Below the pieces are notes generated by a model. The model was not told the origin of the DNA, searched no databases, and saw only the letters and a program-made list of their open reading frames with translations. Positions 1-10,395 of a stretch of 64,000 bases of DNA are shown here, one piece after another (the stretch's first letter is position 1; every line of letters begins with the position of its first letter). This stretch comes from Melieria omissa (lineage: Eukaryota > Arthropoda > Insecta > Diptera > Ulidiidae). The position numbers and the translations under genes were made by a program. The stretch lies in NCBI GenBank assembly GCA_963971225.1, contig OZ020269.1:103650067-103714066 (forward strand). Reading direction: 5' to 3'.

Positions 1-1030
1 GACTAAAGTTCTTAGACGTAAAGCCAACACTAGTAAAAGAAGTTGAAAGACTGCAAGTTCAGAAGATCACTTTGGATGACGAGAACTGAACCACGAAGCT
101 CTTAAATAATTGTCACCGGGCTGTGGCCATCACATACCCCTGGCACATTGAAGATGTTACTTACTTATTGTAATTATTTGTCGCTCAGATGATTGACACT
201 CATAGTCATATTGTTGATAGCTCATCTGGTGATCAAAACACAGCAAGAGGCAGTTAACACTCGCAGTTATGACCGGCTCGAGTCCATGTAGTGAACTCAT
301 AACATTCGGTCGCATGACAGGTTCTTGCCCGAAATAGCGGCACTGAACTTTTGCGCTGCTCTCGACAGACATTTAATTGCTTCTAATAATTTCTTTAGCA
401 CAACTCGACACCAGCCAATCGCACCATCAGACAATTTGACATATGCAGCCGCGCAAGCACAGCTGCGCGCTGCACGAAATGGCGTCCATAAAAATAATTT
501 TGTAAACTATAATAGACGACTGCGAGCATATTTCATGCGAGATGATATCAAGTTTTTTTTGTGTGTCAACAGCAGCATAAAAATATAAAACTTATGGCAG
601 CAATAACAAGCAACGACAAGAACAACGTCTACGCTGTTGCGCATATCGCATCATCTGTAGTAATTAGAAGACCACCCGAAATTTTCCAGCGAAGCCATCA
701 TAAACCAGACGACACTTCTAAATTAAGCAGCTAATATTTAATTATGGTTCAGGCTTATTACAGCACAACAACGCGTGTACGAGTACTTCGCATGTGTGTG
801 TACGTAATTAGAAGCGGCGACAAGTGTCACAATTTGATTGGCCAACACAACTTGGCTGGCAGTTATGCAAACTTGGAAGTAGGTTTTAGCAAAAATTATT
901 GAGTCAAAGTTAAATAGTTGTAGCAGAATATTTTTTTTTTTTAAGAATATGTAAAAAAATAAAATAAATATCATATAAATAAAATAAACAAAAATAAATT
1001 AAAACAACTTGAAATAAAAAAAATTAAAAA
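1..1030. other. Unassigned non-coding DNA
   Basis: AT-rich sequence with no recognisable protein, RNA or repeat. The short ORFs here resemble no protein family I know. The right edge (about 920-1030) grades into A/T homopolymers that lead into the AAAAT satellite. Confidence 0.5.
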
Positions 1031-1032
1031 AA

Positions 1033-2045
1033 TTAATTAAAATAAAATAAAATAAAATTAAAAAAAATTAAATAAAATAAAATAAAATAAAATAAAATAT
1101 AAATAAAATAAAATAAAAACAAATAAAATAAAATAAAATAAAAAAAAATAAAATAAAATAAAATAAAATGAAATAAAATAAAATAAAATAAAATAAGAAT
1201 AAAATAAAATAAAATAAAATAAAATAAGAATAAAATAAAATAAAAGAACATAAAATAAAATAAAATAAAATAAAATAAAATAAAATAATATAAAATAAAA
1301 TAAAATAAAATAAAATAAAATAAAATAAAATAAAATATAAATAAAATAAAATAAAATAAAATAAAATAAAATAAAATAAAATAAAATAAAATAAAATAAA
1401 ATAAAATAAAATAAAGTAAAATAAAATAAAATAAAATAAAATAAAATAAAATAACATAAAATAAAATAAAATAAAATAAAATAAAATAAAATAAAATAAA
1501 ATAAAATAAAATAAAATAAAATAAAATAAAATAAAATAAAATAAAATAAAATAAAATAAAATAAAATAAAATAAAATAAAATAAAATAAAATAAAATAAA
1601 ATAAAATAAAATAAAATAAAATAGAAGAACATAAAATAAAATAAAATAAAATAAAATAAAATAAAATAAAATAAAATAAAATAAAATAAAATAAAATAAA
1701 ATAAAATAAAATAAAATAAAATAAAATAAAATAAAAGAAAATAAAATAAAATAAAATAAAGTAAAATAAAATAAAATAAAATAAAATAAAATAAAATAAC
1801 ATAAAATAAAATAAAATAAAATAAAATAAAATAAAATAAAATAAAATAAAATAAAATAAAATAAAATAAAATAAAATAAAATAAAATAAAATAAAATAAA
1901 ATAAAATAAAATAAAATAAAATAAAATAAAATAAAATAAAATAAAATAAAATAAAATAAAATAAAACAAAATAAAATAAAATAAAATAAAATAAATAAAA
2001 TAAAATAAAATGTAACAAAATAAAATTACAAAAATTAAAATTAAA
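1033..2045. repeat. AAAAT pentanucleotide satellite, about 1 kb
   Basis: About 1 kb of almost uninterrupted TAAAA units with scattered interruptions such as gaaca, agtaaa, ataaca and ataagaa. Some interruptions recur at a long interval: 'aagtaaaa' followed by 'ataacataaaa' occurs near 1414-1455 and again near 1760-1803, and 'gaacataaaa' near 1246 and 1626. This suggests that blocks of a few hundred bases were duplicated inside the array. The minus strand is open in several frames and reads as FILFY repeats; these are artefacts of the pentamer, not proteins. A short patch of the same motif lies at 45098-45145. Confidence 0.97.
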
Positions 2046-3980
2046 ATTAACAAACCGTAAGTGAGGGTTTTTTGGTCAAGAGTACCCAAACAAATTTGCA
2101 AAATTGCATTTTTAGTTTCTCAATATTCACATCTGCCAAATATTTGATTGAAATCGTTTCTATTTCTGTTTTTACTTTTTTTTCAGTTTCAAAAAGTTCA
2201 ACAGTGTCAAATTAGCTTGATCTTGCGAAATATGAATCAATTAGAAAATAAACTAATTTCATTAATTGCAACAATTCTAACAAAAACAGCTCGTCCCGCT
2301 CTGCAAAGAATCAACGTCCAGTGCTCGTATGCCAAGTTTTCTTCGATCTGATTCTTCACGCTTTATGCGCAATTTACAATGACGCTGAGTTGTGGCGCGA
2401 CGATTGTGTCAGAGTGTCGGCTTGCAGTGCGTCACAGTCTTAATGGCTCTTTATAGCGTGCACCGCTTTGGGGAACACGTCCACAACACACTCACACACA
2501 CAAACACATATATCACATAATGACCTAATTTGGTATGAAATTTATGGACTGTAGCTGCTATTCTTCCACTTGACTCCATATATTGTCTGATTTCGTTTGG
2601 TCTTTTGGTTATTTCTAATTTTTGGTGTTTTATTGTTTGATATTTTGGGCGATTTATTTTTTCGAGGCGACAAAATAAGACATTGAAAATTTTTGAATTT
2701 TTTCAGCGATTCGACTGCATTCTTTGGTTTCGTGCAATGCTCGACGCTGCAGTTGTCGATGGCGACATAAGCTGGTTGACAAACTACCAGCCAGCAAAGC
2801 GCCGCCTTGCAACAACACAACTTTTCCCCTTTCGACAATTTTGCAGCAACAATGTTGCGTCATGTGGAAAGTCTTCATTTCATTATCACATGCGGCATTA
2901 ATGTGTTGGAATTCACATAAATCGACTGCTTAATTCACTGATAACACTAATTTCGATTCTTTCACCCGTTTTTCGTCACGCTGCAGCGTTCAGCTTGCGT
3001 TCGAAGCGTGTTCAAGTCGGCATTTTTCTGTCGCCTACGAAAGCCAGAATTAAGCTAATAAATAAAGGCATATTGCCTTTTTAGTTATTTTTATATTTAT
3101 TTTTTTTTTTGTATTTTTGGACTTTGCTGATATTTTGGTTATTGGTCATCGACTGAAATTGTCACTGTGCGCCTAAGAAAATTATTCATTTTTGTTGTGT
3201 GTGGTGTGTGCACATGTTTTTTATCTGCACCAATGTCATCATTTCATATGGAGCACAATTACGATAAGCGTTTTCCGACATGTCTTTCCATTTGGCTAAG
3301 TGGAAAACAAGCCTGCGCACTCGTATGTCTTAATGATAGTCGAGCAGAAAATTGCTGTCAAAATTATTCTTATTGTCATATTTACATTCATTCTTGTTGG
3401 CATTAATTTTTATTGTGCTCTTCGTTTAAGCGTAATGGCCACATGGCTCTGGAACGTGGAACACAAGTGAGTGTTTCGGCCGTTTTCGCATTAATCCATT
3501 TCAGACCATTGAATTGGGAATTGTTTTCGTTTTCGCTATGCAGTCATGTTGAAATTATCGAATATCGAATGTGGAGCAGTAATGATGTTGGTTCGAAGCT
3601 TCGAGACATTACTTGTTATATGTTAACGTAGTTGCGTTGCAACTGGACGAGTGCAGTTGAGTTGTGCGGACAATGAAGCTCCGGTGAAAGAAAGTGTTCA
3701 ATGTGGTAGTTGGACATCGACAGCGAAGAGGGAGAAGGACCAAGTTGAGAACGTTCTATCATCTCTTCGTGTGAGCAACTGGAGATGGCGCGCTCAAAGC
3801 AGAAACGTTTGGAGAGAACTTTTGCGGCAGTCCGTAGCGCGCTAACAGGTTCTTATGACCATTTAACCCTTTCGACTCTTAATTTAACCCTTTGTCTCGA
3901 TATTACTTTTTGGTATTTAAATCATGAAACACTCGTCGACACACGACATTTGAAGTCGTTGTAAGAGTTCTAGAGCTTGT
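2046..3980. other. Unassigned, host-like non-coding DNA
   Basis: No transposon or protein recognised. Mixed composition with some GC-richer stretches (2330-2470, 2980-3050, 3640-3850). The segment near 2985-3035 looks superficially like a fly initiator and first-exon sequence, but no positioned downstream element could be matched, so no promoter is called. Confidence 0.4.
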
Positions 3981-4368
3981 TTACTTTTGAAGAATTTTAG
4001 CTTTAAACGGGTTAAATACATTTTGTATTAATATTTTTAACTACAGAAAAATTATGTAATATTTATGGAAAAATACAAAATTATCACTTTTGGATTTTAT
4101 TTAACCGTTATTAATGAAACAGGGTTTTGATCAAACGCGCCCAATTCGTAGACTTCAATTAGAACACAAACTTTACTTTTGAACAATTTTAGCTTAAAAC
4201 GGATTAAATACATTTTGTATCAATATTTTTTAACTACAGAAAAATTATGTAATATTAATGGTTAAATACAAAATTATCACTTTTTGATTTTATTTAACCA
4301 TTATTAAAGAAACAGGGTTTTGATCAAACGCACCCAAATCGTAGACTTCAATTAGAACACAAACTTTC
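3981..4368. repeat. Tandem duplication, 192-bp period, two copies
   Basis: The segment beginning ttacttttga at 3981 recurs at 4173. Each copy runs through an aattttagct motif, a GGGTTAA or GGATTAA motif, 'aactacagaaaaattatgta' and 'acagggttttgatcaaacgc'. The copies differ by scattered substitutions and small indels, so the duplication is not recent. Just upstream, 3867-3900 holds two TTAACCCTTT motifs that resemble the ends of the TTAA-type elements elsewhere in the window. Confidence 0.9.
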
Positions 4369-5690
4369 CCAGATGTCGCTGCAAATTATTGGAAATTACT
4401 TTGGGGATAACAGTAAAATTTTTGTAAATTATTTTGAATTCTCTTCAAAAAATACTAATTTGTTGGTGGCTACGTAAATTAAACCCATAAATCAATCGTC
4501 ATCAAAACTTATCTGTCATACGTTCAACTCATTTAGCTTAAGTTCCATACCAAAGTTACCCTCAAGACAGTTTTTATTTGCGTTTTCTTTTATACTTCCA
4601 TTAAATACTCAAGGTTGCTCAAAACCCTGTCAAATTGCATTTTAAACTTGCGAAAATGACAGCAAAATTCCTCTGCCAACATAAAAATTCCGCCGTAAGA
4701 ATTGCAAAGGAAAAAAACTGTCTAGCTCGTGCAGAGACAAAAAACCACATAGGAATGCATCGTTTGTCTTTGCTTGAATTATTAAAACATAATTTCATTT
4801 TTTTTCGTTTGCTCTTCACGCTCAATCTGAAACTGCAGCTTACCTGCATCGCATATGTAGTAGAAATATTTCAGACAAGCAACAAAAAAAACTATATTCC
4901 TACTATAAAAACTGAAGTCAACGCGGACCGCACACAGCTGCGGTCGCAGCCAAAAAAATAGTGATTCGTACGAGACGCTAAAGAAATGGTCGAAATAATA
5001 TGAAACCAAGATCAAAACGCGAATGATATGTGACGCTGGTGATGGGCGCATGTGTGGCTTGGCGGCAGCAAACTCATGTCGAAACATATCAAATCATTAT
5101 CAAATTAAAGCAATTTCAAGGCATTTGTTTTCGGTTTTCTTTGGCATTTTCAAGCTAATTGGCATGTTTGAATTGTTTGTTGTTGTTGGTTCGATTTTGT
5201 ACCTGGGCGAGCGAGAAAAAAGTGCAGCTGCAGCGAAACGCATGTCTGATGGTATCTTGGATGGATGTTTTGTCGAGCTAGTAGATGGTTGGGGCAGCTT
5301 TATCGCTTATAACAGCCACTTAATACAATAATTTACAGCATTTTTGGAAATCACACTATGGGAAAATGTTGCCCAAATATTGCCAAGACTGTTTTGGGTA
5401 ATAAATTTATGGTTATTGCAACATTAATCGGCTAAATGGTAGATTCGAACCATCGGAGGAGGAAAGTTTATATGATTTTCTAATGAGAAAACTTCACAAA
5501 TACATGCAACACTTTACATGTTCAAAGAAGAAAGTTCAACACTTTGATGATTTCCACTCCAATGTCCATAAATTGTTTCCGAAAAAACTGTATTTTAACC
5601 TTTATTTACATTCAGAAGTAATGCAATATTTCAAATTAATAAGGGCGAGTCTTGCTCGACTAAATGGTACATCGATTGGTTTTTTCCAAA
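4369..5690. other. Unassigned non-coding DNA
   Basis: No recognised element or coding sequence. ORFs of about 100 codons at 4635-4961 and 5023-5331 have no recognisable domain and are probably chance. The last 50 bases lead into the palindromic repeat. Confidence 0.4.
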
Positions 5691-5691
5691 A

Positions 5692-6300
5692 TAAGTTATA
5701 TTTCTTAGCTCAAACATTTTTGCATTTGATAAACGAATAGTACGAAAGTTTGTTATGTATTAGGGACATAAATTTATTTCTGAAGCTTTATAAACTTTTG
5801 ACTATCTTTTGATTACTTTTTTAAATATGTTATATGATCTTAGTGTTGCTGTTGTTTGTTCGAAGTTTTAAGAGCCTTTAGCTGGTCTCAGAATCTCTGT
5901 GAATAGAGAGAGTTGTCATCTTAAGTCATCTCAAAGAGTTGAGATGACTTAAGAGTCATCTCAAAGAGTCTCAGAATCTCTGTGAATAGAGAGAGTTGTC
6001 ATCTTAAGTCATCTCAAAGAGTTGAGATGACTTAAGAGTCATCTCAAAGAGTTGAGATGACTTAAGATGACAACTCTCTCTATTCACAGAGATTCTGAGA
6101 CCAGCTAAAGGCTCTTAAAACTTCGAACAAACAACAGCAACACTAAGATCATATAACATATTTAAAAAAGTAGTCAAAAGATAGTCAAAAGTTTATAAAG
6201 CTTCAGAAATAAATTTATGTCCCTAATACATAACAAATTTTCATATTATTTGTTTGTTAAATGCAAAAATATTTGAACTAAGAAAATATAACTTTTTTTT
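5692..6300. repeat. Large imperfect palindrome (head-to-head repeat copies)
   Basis: The arm 5692-5905 is matched in inverse complement by 6086-6300 with only scattered mismatches. Shared landmarks are 'ttgttatgtattagggaca', 'atgttatatgatcttag', 'gttgtttgttcgaagtttt' and 'tctgtgaatagagagagtt'. Between the arms an 83-bp unit beginning tctcagaatctctg is tandemly duplicated (5886 and 5969). The centre contains repeated short hairpins: CTTAAGTCATCTCAA, a 4-base loop, then its exact inverse complement. The whole could extrude as a cruciform with arms of roughly 210-300 bp. No target duplication was found at the edges, so this may be an inverted duplication rather than a foldback transposon. Confidence 0.9.
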
Positions 6301-6370
6301 CAAAGAGTTGAGATGACTTAAGAGTCATCTCAAAGAGTTGAGATGACTTAAGAGACTTTTGACGGTTTCA
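6300..6370. repeat. Isolated cluster of the CTTAAG/TCATCTC hairpin motif
   Basis: The same TTGAGATGACTTAAG and TCATCTCAAAGAG motifs that form the palindrome centre recur immediately after the right arm, as a further rearranged piece of the same repeat. Confidence 0.75.
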
Positions 6371-6499
6371 AACAGACAAATAGTCTCAGAGTTTCAGATA
6401 CATTGGACACTATTCATGATTTTTTTATCTCAGGAGGGTCGAGTACTGTTCCGCTAACTGGTTCATCGATCCTATTGGTATTTTCAAACAAAACTTATT

Positions 6500-6870
6500 T
6501 TTTCTTTGTAGAAATATTTTTGCATTTAATAAACGAATAGTATGAAAATTTGTTATGTATCGATTGAATGGTATTTTCAAAAAAATGTTTTTATTTCTTA
6601 GTTCAAATATTTTTGCTTTTAACAAACGAATAATACAAAGATTTGTTATGTATTAGGGACTTAAGTTTATCTCTGAAGCTTGACAAATTTGTTAGACGTT
6701 CGACTGCATTACGATAATTTTTTCAGGCACTTCATCGTTTGATCCCAGTGTTGTTGTTTGTTCGAAGTTTTTAGAGCCTTTGGCTGGTCTCAAAGACTTT
6801 GTGAAGAGAGAGAGTTCAGTGAATTGTGATGACTTAAAAGACTTTTGACGCTTTGTTTTTTTTTGGCTTA
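6500..6870 (+). repeat. Third, diverged copy of the palindrome arm repeat
   Basis: The order of landmarks matches the left arm of the palindrome: 'atttttgc..ttaacaaacga', 'ttgttatgtattaggga', 'tctctgaagctt', 'gttgtttgttcgaagttttt', 'agagcctttggctggtctca', 'gtgaagagagagagttca'. It is more diverged and lacks an inverted partner. A partial extra copy of the beginning (6515-6560) precedes it. It leads directly into the TCTCAGAGAC array, which may have grown from this unit. Confidence 0.8.
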
Positions 6871-8572
6871 AAATGGTTTTGAAGAGCTTAGACAGTTTCA
6901 AACACTTTGGAGACAATTCGTGTATTGTTTAGTCTAAGAAACTTGGTCTGAAAGACTTTATATGATCTCAGATAACGAAGAGGGAGAATTTTATGAATTG
7001 AGAAGCCTTAGAAGACTTTTGACAATTTAGTCTCAGAAACTTAAAATGGTTTCGAAAAGCTTAGACAGTTTGAAACACTTTGGAGACAATTCGTGTATTT
7101 TTTAGTCTAAGAAACTTAACTTGATTTCAGAAGCTTTAAGTAATCTCAGGGACTTTAGATGATCTCAGAAACTTGAAATGAATGCAGAAAATTTTAATGA
7201 TTTCAGAAATTTTAGATGAATGCAGAGAGTACAACTTTGGCTGGTGTCAGTGATTTTAGATGGTCTCAGAGACTATAGACTTCAAATAAGACATTGGATG
7301 GTGTCTGAAATTGTAGACGCTTAGCGCGAGATTTTAGAATGCTTAGATGGTCTCAGTGACGGTTTGACTTCTGATGGGTTTAGCGACTTTACACTATTTC
7401 AGTTACTTTAGAGACCTTTTAAAGGCTTCAAACAGATAGATAAGACATAAGATATTGAAAGCCTTATATGATTTCAGACCACTTTAGATGTTTTAGATGG
7501 TCATAGAGACTTTTAAATGAACTTAGATGGCTTAACAGGTTTTGGTTGTTAAGACATTATCTCAGAGACTTGAGATGTTTTAATAAAGCTTAAACGGTTT
7601 CAGACATTGTAGTCGCTCTTTGTGATTTTTAATGGTTTTAATGACTTTACGAAGGTGGCATGAAAGCCTTATATGATTTCAGACCACTTTAGATGCTTAA
7701 ATGGTCATACAGGCTTTGAAATTAACTTAGATGGCTTAAGAGATTTTGATTGTTAAGATATTCTCTCAAAAAATGCAGATGTCTAATAGAGCTTAAACGG
7801 TTTCAGACACTGTAGGCACTCTTTGTGATTTTCAATGGTCTCAATGACTTTACATGATCTCAGATACTTAAATGGTCTCATTGACTTTAAGTGGGCTAAG
7901 AGACTTTAGATTTCAGATGATCTCAGACTTTAGACTATTGCTAACTATGACCTCAGGGACTATTAACTTTGGGATAGACTTGGCAACGTCAGCACTGCTT
8001 TAGACAGTCTTAGTACGCTTAGACGGTCTCAATGACTTTCAATAGATCATTGAAAGTAAGTGGCTTCATATGATTTAAGTGGCTTAAGATGGTCTCAAAG
8101 ACTGTGAACAATCTCAGAGACTGTAAGCGATATCAGTGACTTTTTATGGCGCAAGAGCCTCTGTTATTATTGACTTTGGAGATTTTGAACAGCGTAAAGT
8201 ATTCCGCTTTATGTGGCTTTGAGGATTTTAGAATCTCTGGGATTTCAGACGGTTTCAATGACGATAGATTTCGTCAAGGTTTATAAGATTTTGGATGGTC
8301 TAAAGTAAATTAGGTGCCCTCACAGGCATTATATGATTTCAGATACTTGAGACTTTCTTTGAGACTTCAGGTCGTGGTCATAGACGGAGTTTCCAGATCA
8401 AGAGATTTCCTAGATTTAGATTTCTGGGATTTCACGATAGAAGCGTCAAGAAAGATTAATAGATTTCAGCCGGTTTATAAGATTTTGGATGGTCTAAAGT
8501 AAATTAGGTGCCCTCACAGACATTTCATGATTTCAGATACTAAAGAGACTTTCTTTGAGATTTCAGGTCTTG
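6780..8572. repeat. Degenerate TCTCAGAGACTTTAGATGG-like tandem array, left part
   Basis: About 1.8 kb of irregular short units built from the words TCTCAGA, GACTTTAGA, GATGGT and TTTCAGA. Spacing between words is variable and no unit is exactly conserved. Larger pieces were also duplicated, for example the segment with 'ccttatatgatttcagacca' near 7460 and 7667. The array resumes with the same words at 9876 after an inserted element, so both parts were once continuous. The 62-codon plus-strand ORF inside it (8314-8502) is not considered a gene. Confidence 0.85.
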
Positions 8573-8664
8573 GTCTCAGGAAGTGTTGCCAGATCAGGAG
8601 ATTTCCTAGATTTAGGAGATTCTTGGTCTTCTAGGAGAATTTTTAGGAGGAAGAACTGTTTGAG
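8277..8664. repeat. 194-bp tandem duplication spanning the hAT-like junction
   Basis: The segment starting 'gtttataagattttggatgg' (about 8278) recurs at about 8473. Both copies continue through 'taaattaggtgccctcacag' and into 'agatttcctagattta', which belongs to the left end of the hAT-like element beginning at 8581. Copy 1 therefore carries a detached piece of the transposon end (about 8394-8440). The duplication must have happened after the insertion. Confidence 0.8.
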
Positions 8665-9883
8665 AGAAACTTTAGGGGAATTTAGGGAATTTTTCGGCTC
8701 CTTACTAGATTTTTGGGAAATTTTTGGATAAAAAGTGTATTGATTGACAAGATGTATTGGGAACACTGGCAACAAAACATATTTGGACAACTATTTCAAT
8801 ACTCAAAGCAGCCTATTGTGTTAAAAATGTTTAAGCTTACAAAATTTCAGATCGTTCTATCCCGTTCTCACTTATTGCTGTCACAATGAAATCTCGCCAA
8901 AAATAACACTTTTTGTTTAATACATTTGTTATATGTTTTGTTTTTGTTGTTAAGGGGACAGTCCCCTCAAGCGTCCGAGAAAAAAGCGTGTTTTCCTGAT
9001 TTTTTTTCTTACAGAAAGAAAGATCGGAGACATAAGAACTTTGGGATATGTTTTAGTCATACTTTCAACTTTATTCACAAAAAAAATTACATCTGGGAAA
9101 TTCTAAATGACTGAGTTTTTCACGTTTTCCGGCAACGTTTCGGCACGGTCGGAGTCCATTTGCGGGAACGATAGCAGCCGTTGTTTTCAACTAAAATCCA
9201 AAATTTTTTTTTTGTTTTCTTCGTCAGACTTATTTGTTCTATGTGAACTACGGAAATTCCAAAAATCCAAAATTTAGACGAAAAATTATGATTTAAAAAA
9301 AAAAGTGACTTTTTTTTACATTTATTAAAAATCGGAATTTTTCAAAATCCGTAGTTCGCATAGAGTAGTTTTTCATACTGAATAAAATAAATTTTAGTTT
9401 AAGAAAATCTGTTGATAACTTTTATAGTTATCTTTCCCGCAAATTGTGAAAACATGGTTTTGAGAAAACGCACTTTAAATTTCGCAATGTAGGCACCAGG
9501 CACCGTGCGCGACCGACTGAATTTTCGTGTAACTCCTGAAATACTTCGAATTTGGAGCTAAAACTTTACATACATAATCTTAAATAGATGCCCAATCGAT
9601 AAGGCAAAAAAAAAACGATTTTTTGAGACCTCTTGAGGGGACTGTCCCCTTAAGCTGAAGATGAAGAAAACAAAAACAAAAAAATTAAAAGATGTGTTTT
9701 TATTTTTTTTTTTTATTTTTTATTTTTTATACATTTTTATTTTTTAATGAAAAATTTGATTCCTTTAAAATTACGCAAATTATAAACACAAGATTTTTTT
9801 ACTTTTGGGAGGAAAATTTCCTAAGTAATTTTTAAAGATTTAGGAGAAAATCATTTTAGGTACCTGGCAACACTGGTCTCAGA
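8573..9883 (-). mobile_element. hAT-like non-autonomous element, copy 1 (8581-9875) with 8-bp TSD
   Basis: Terminal inverted repeats begin AAGTGTTGCCAG on the left and are matched by CTGGCAACACTG on the right. The flanks are gtctcagg (8573-8580) and gtctcaga (9876-9883), a 7/8 match. The 8-bp size is typical of the hAT superfamily, and the target is the TCTCAGA array. Both halves match the second copy at 11767-13464 in reverse orientation: 8581-8780 corresponds to about 13205-13464, and 9670-9875 to 11767-11910. No transposase remains. A TTAA-flanked element is nested at 8954-9649; without it the element is about 600 bp. The superfamily rests on TSD size and terminus style only. Confidence 0.82.
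8950..9653. mobile_element. TTAA-flanked MITE with 18-bp TIRs (8954-9649)
   Basis: The left end GGGGACAGTCCCCTCAAG is perfectly matched by CTTGAGGGGACTGTCCCC on the right. Both ends are flanked by TTAA (8950-8953, 9650-9653), the target duplication of the piggyBac superfamily. The element is 696 bp and has no recognisable transposase. Each TIR contains its own palindrome GGGGAC-a-GTCCCC. Internally, 'tctatgtgaactacgg' (about 9238) is inversely matched by 'ccgtagttcgcatagag' (about 9349). The piggyBac assignment rests on the TTAA flanks alone. Confidence 0.85.
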
Positions 9884-10040
9884 GTCCTTTATGATCTTAG
9901 AGACTTTAGACGTTCTCAGAGACTTTAATTGTTTTCAGTGAAAGTAGATGGTGTCAGATATTTCAAATGGTCTCAACAATGTCATATGGCCTACTATAGC
10001 CTACTATACTTTAGACGATCTCAGTCACTCTTGAATATGT
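9876..10040. repeat. TCTCAGAGACTTTAGATGG-like array, right part
   Basis: A continuation of the array after the hAT-like insertion, with words such as 'gatcttagagactttagacg' and 'tctcagagactttaattg'. It fades out near 10030. Confidence 0.8.
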
Positions 10041-10300
10041 TATTTAAAAAATACCCAGGTTTAGGCGAAATATTCATAAAAAGATGGAGATATCAATGAT
10101 GTGATCCATAGTTGCGGAATAATTCCATCGATTGGAATTATTAAAGAAAATTAAAATCATTGGTCAACATATCCATTGCTCAATTAATATCCTTTGAAAT
10201 GTTATGTCCATCTGTATAGTAACAAAAACCCAAAGTATACCGTTAATGTCAAGTCCATGCACACTTTTTGACCATTGCATATTCATGCATGAAGTTTACG
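10041..10300. other. Unassigned spacer
   Basis: AT-rich, no feature recognised. Confidence 0.4.
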
Positions 10301-10303
10301 GTT

Positions 10304-10395
10304 GTGCATATCGTCGCCTGAGAAAACGATTGTCGTATGTGCTATTAAATTCAATGGAACATACGACATTCGTTTTTTGCGGCGACGATATGTGT
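10304..10395. ncRNA. MicroRNA-precursor-like hairpin candidate
   Basis: The 5' arm beginning CATATCGTCGCC at 10307 pairs with the 3' arm ending GGCGACGATATG at 10392. Pairing runs as 12 perfect pairs, a 4-base internal mismatch (TGAG versus the GCAA equivalent), 7 pairs, a single mismatch, and about 10 pairs closing an 18-nt loop (10341-10358). This is a stem of about 34 bp with limited internal mismatch, the size and shape of an animal pre-miRNA. G:U pairs extend the base by a few positions. It lies in a host-like region away from obvious transposon ends. I do not recognise either arm as a known fly miRNA. A very short MITE or chance inverted repeat is the alternative. Strand cannot be decided, because the inverse strand also folds. 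Confidence 0.5.

Noticed and set aside
1033..2101. Three long minus-strand ORFs of 199-347 codons
   Set aside because: They are translations of the AAAAT satellite in different frames; no real protein family has this composition.
2980..3040. Fly-type initiator and downstream promoter sequence
   Set aside because: An initiator-like TCAG is present, but neither an MTE nor a DPE could be matched at the required distance.
3867..4010. TTAA MITE formed by TTAACCCTTTGTC and ACGGGTTAA
   Set aside because: The inverted match is only about 7 bp and the right part belongs to the 192-bp tandem duplication.
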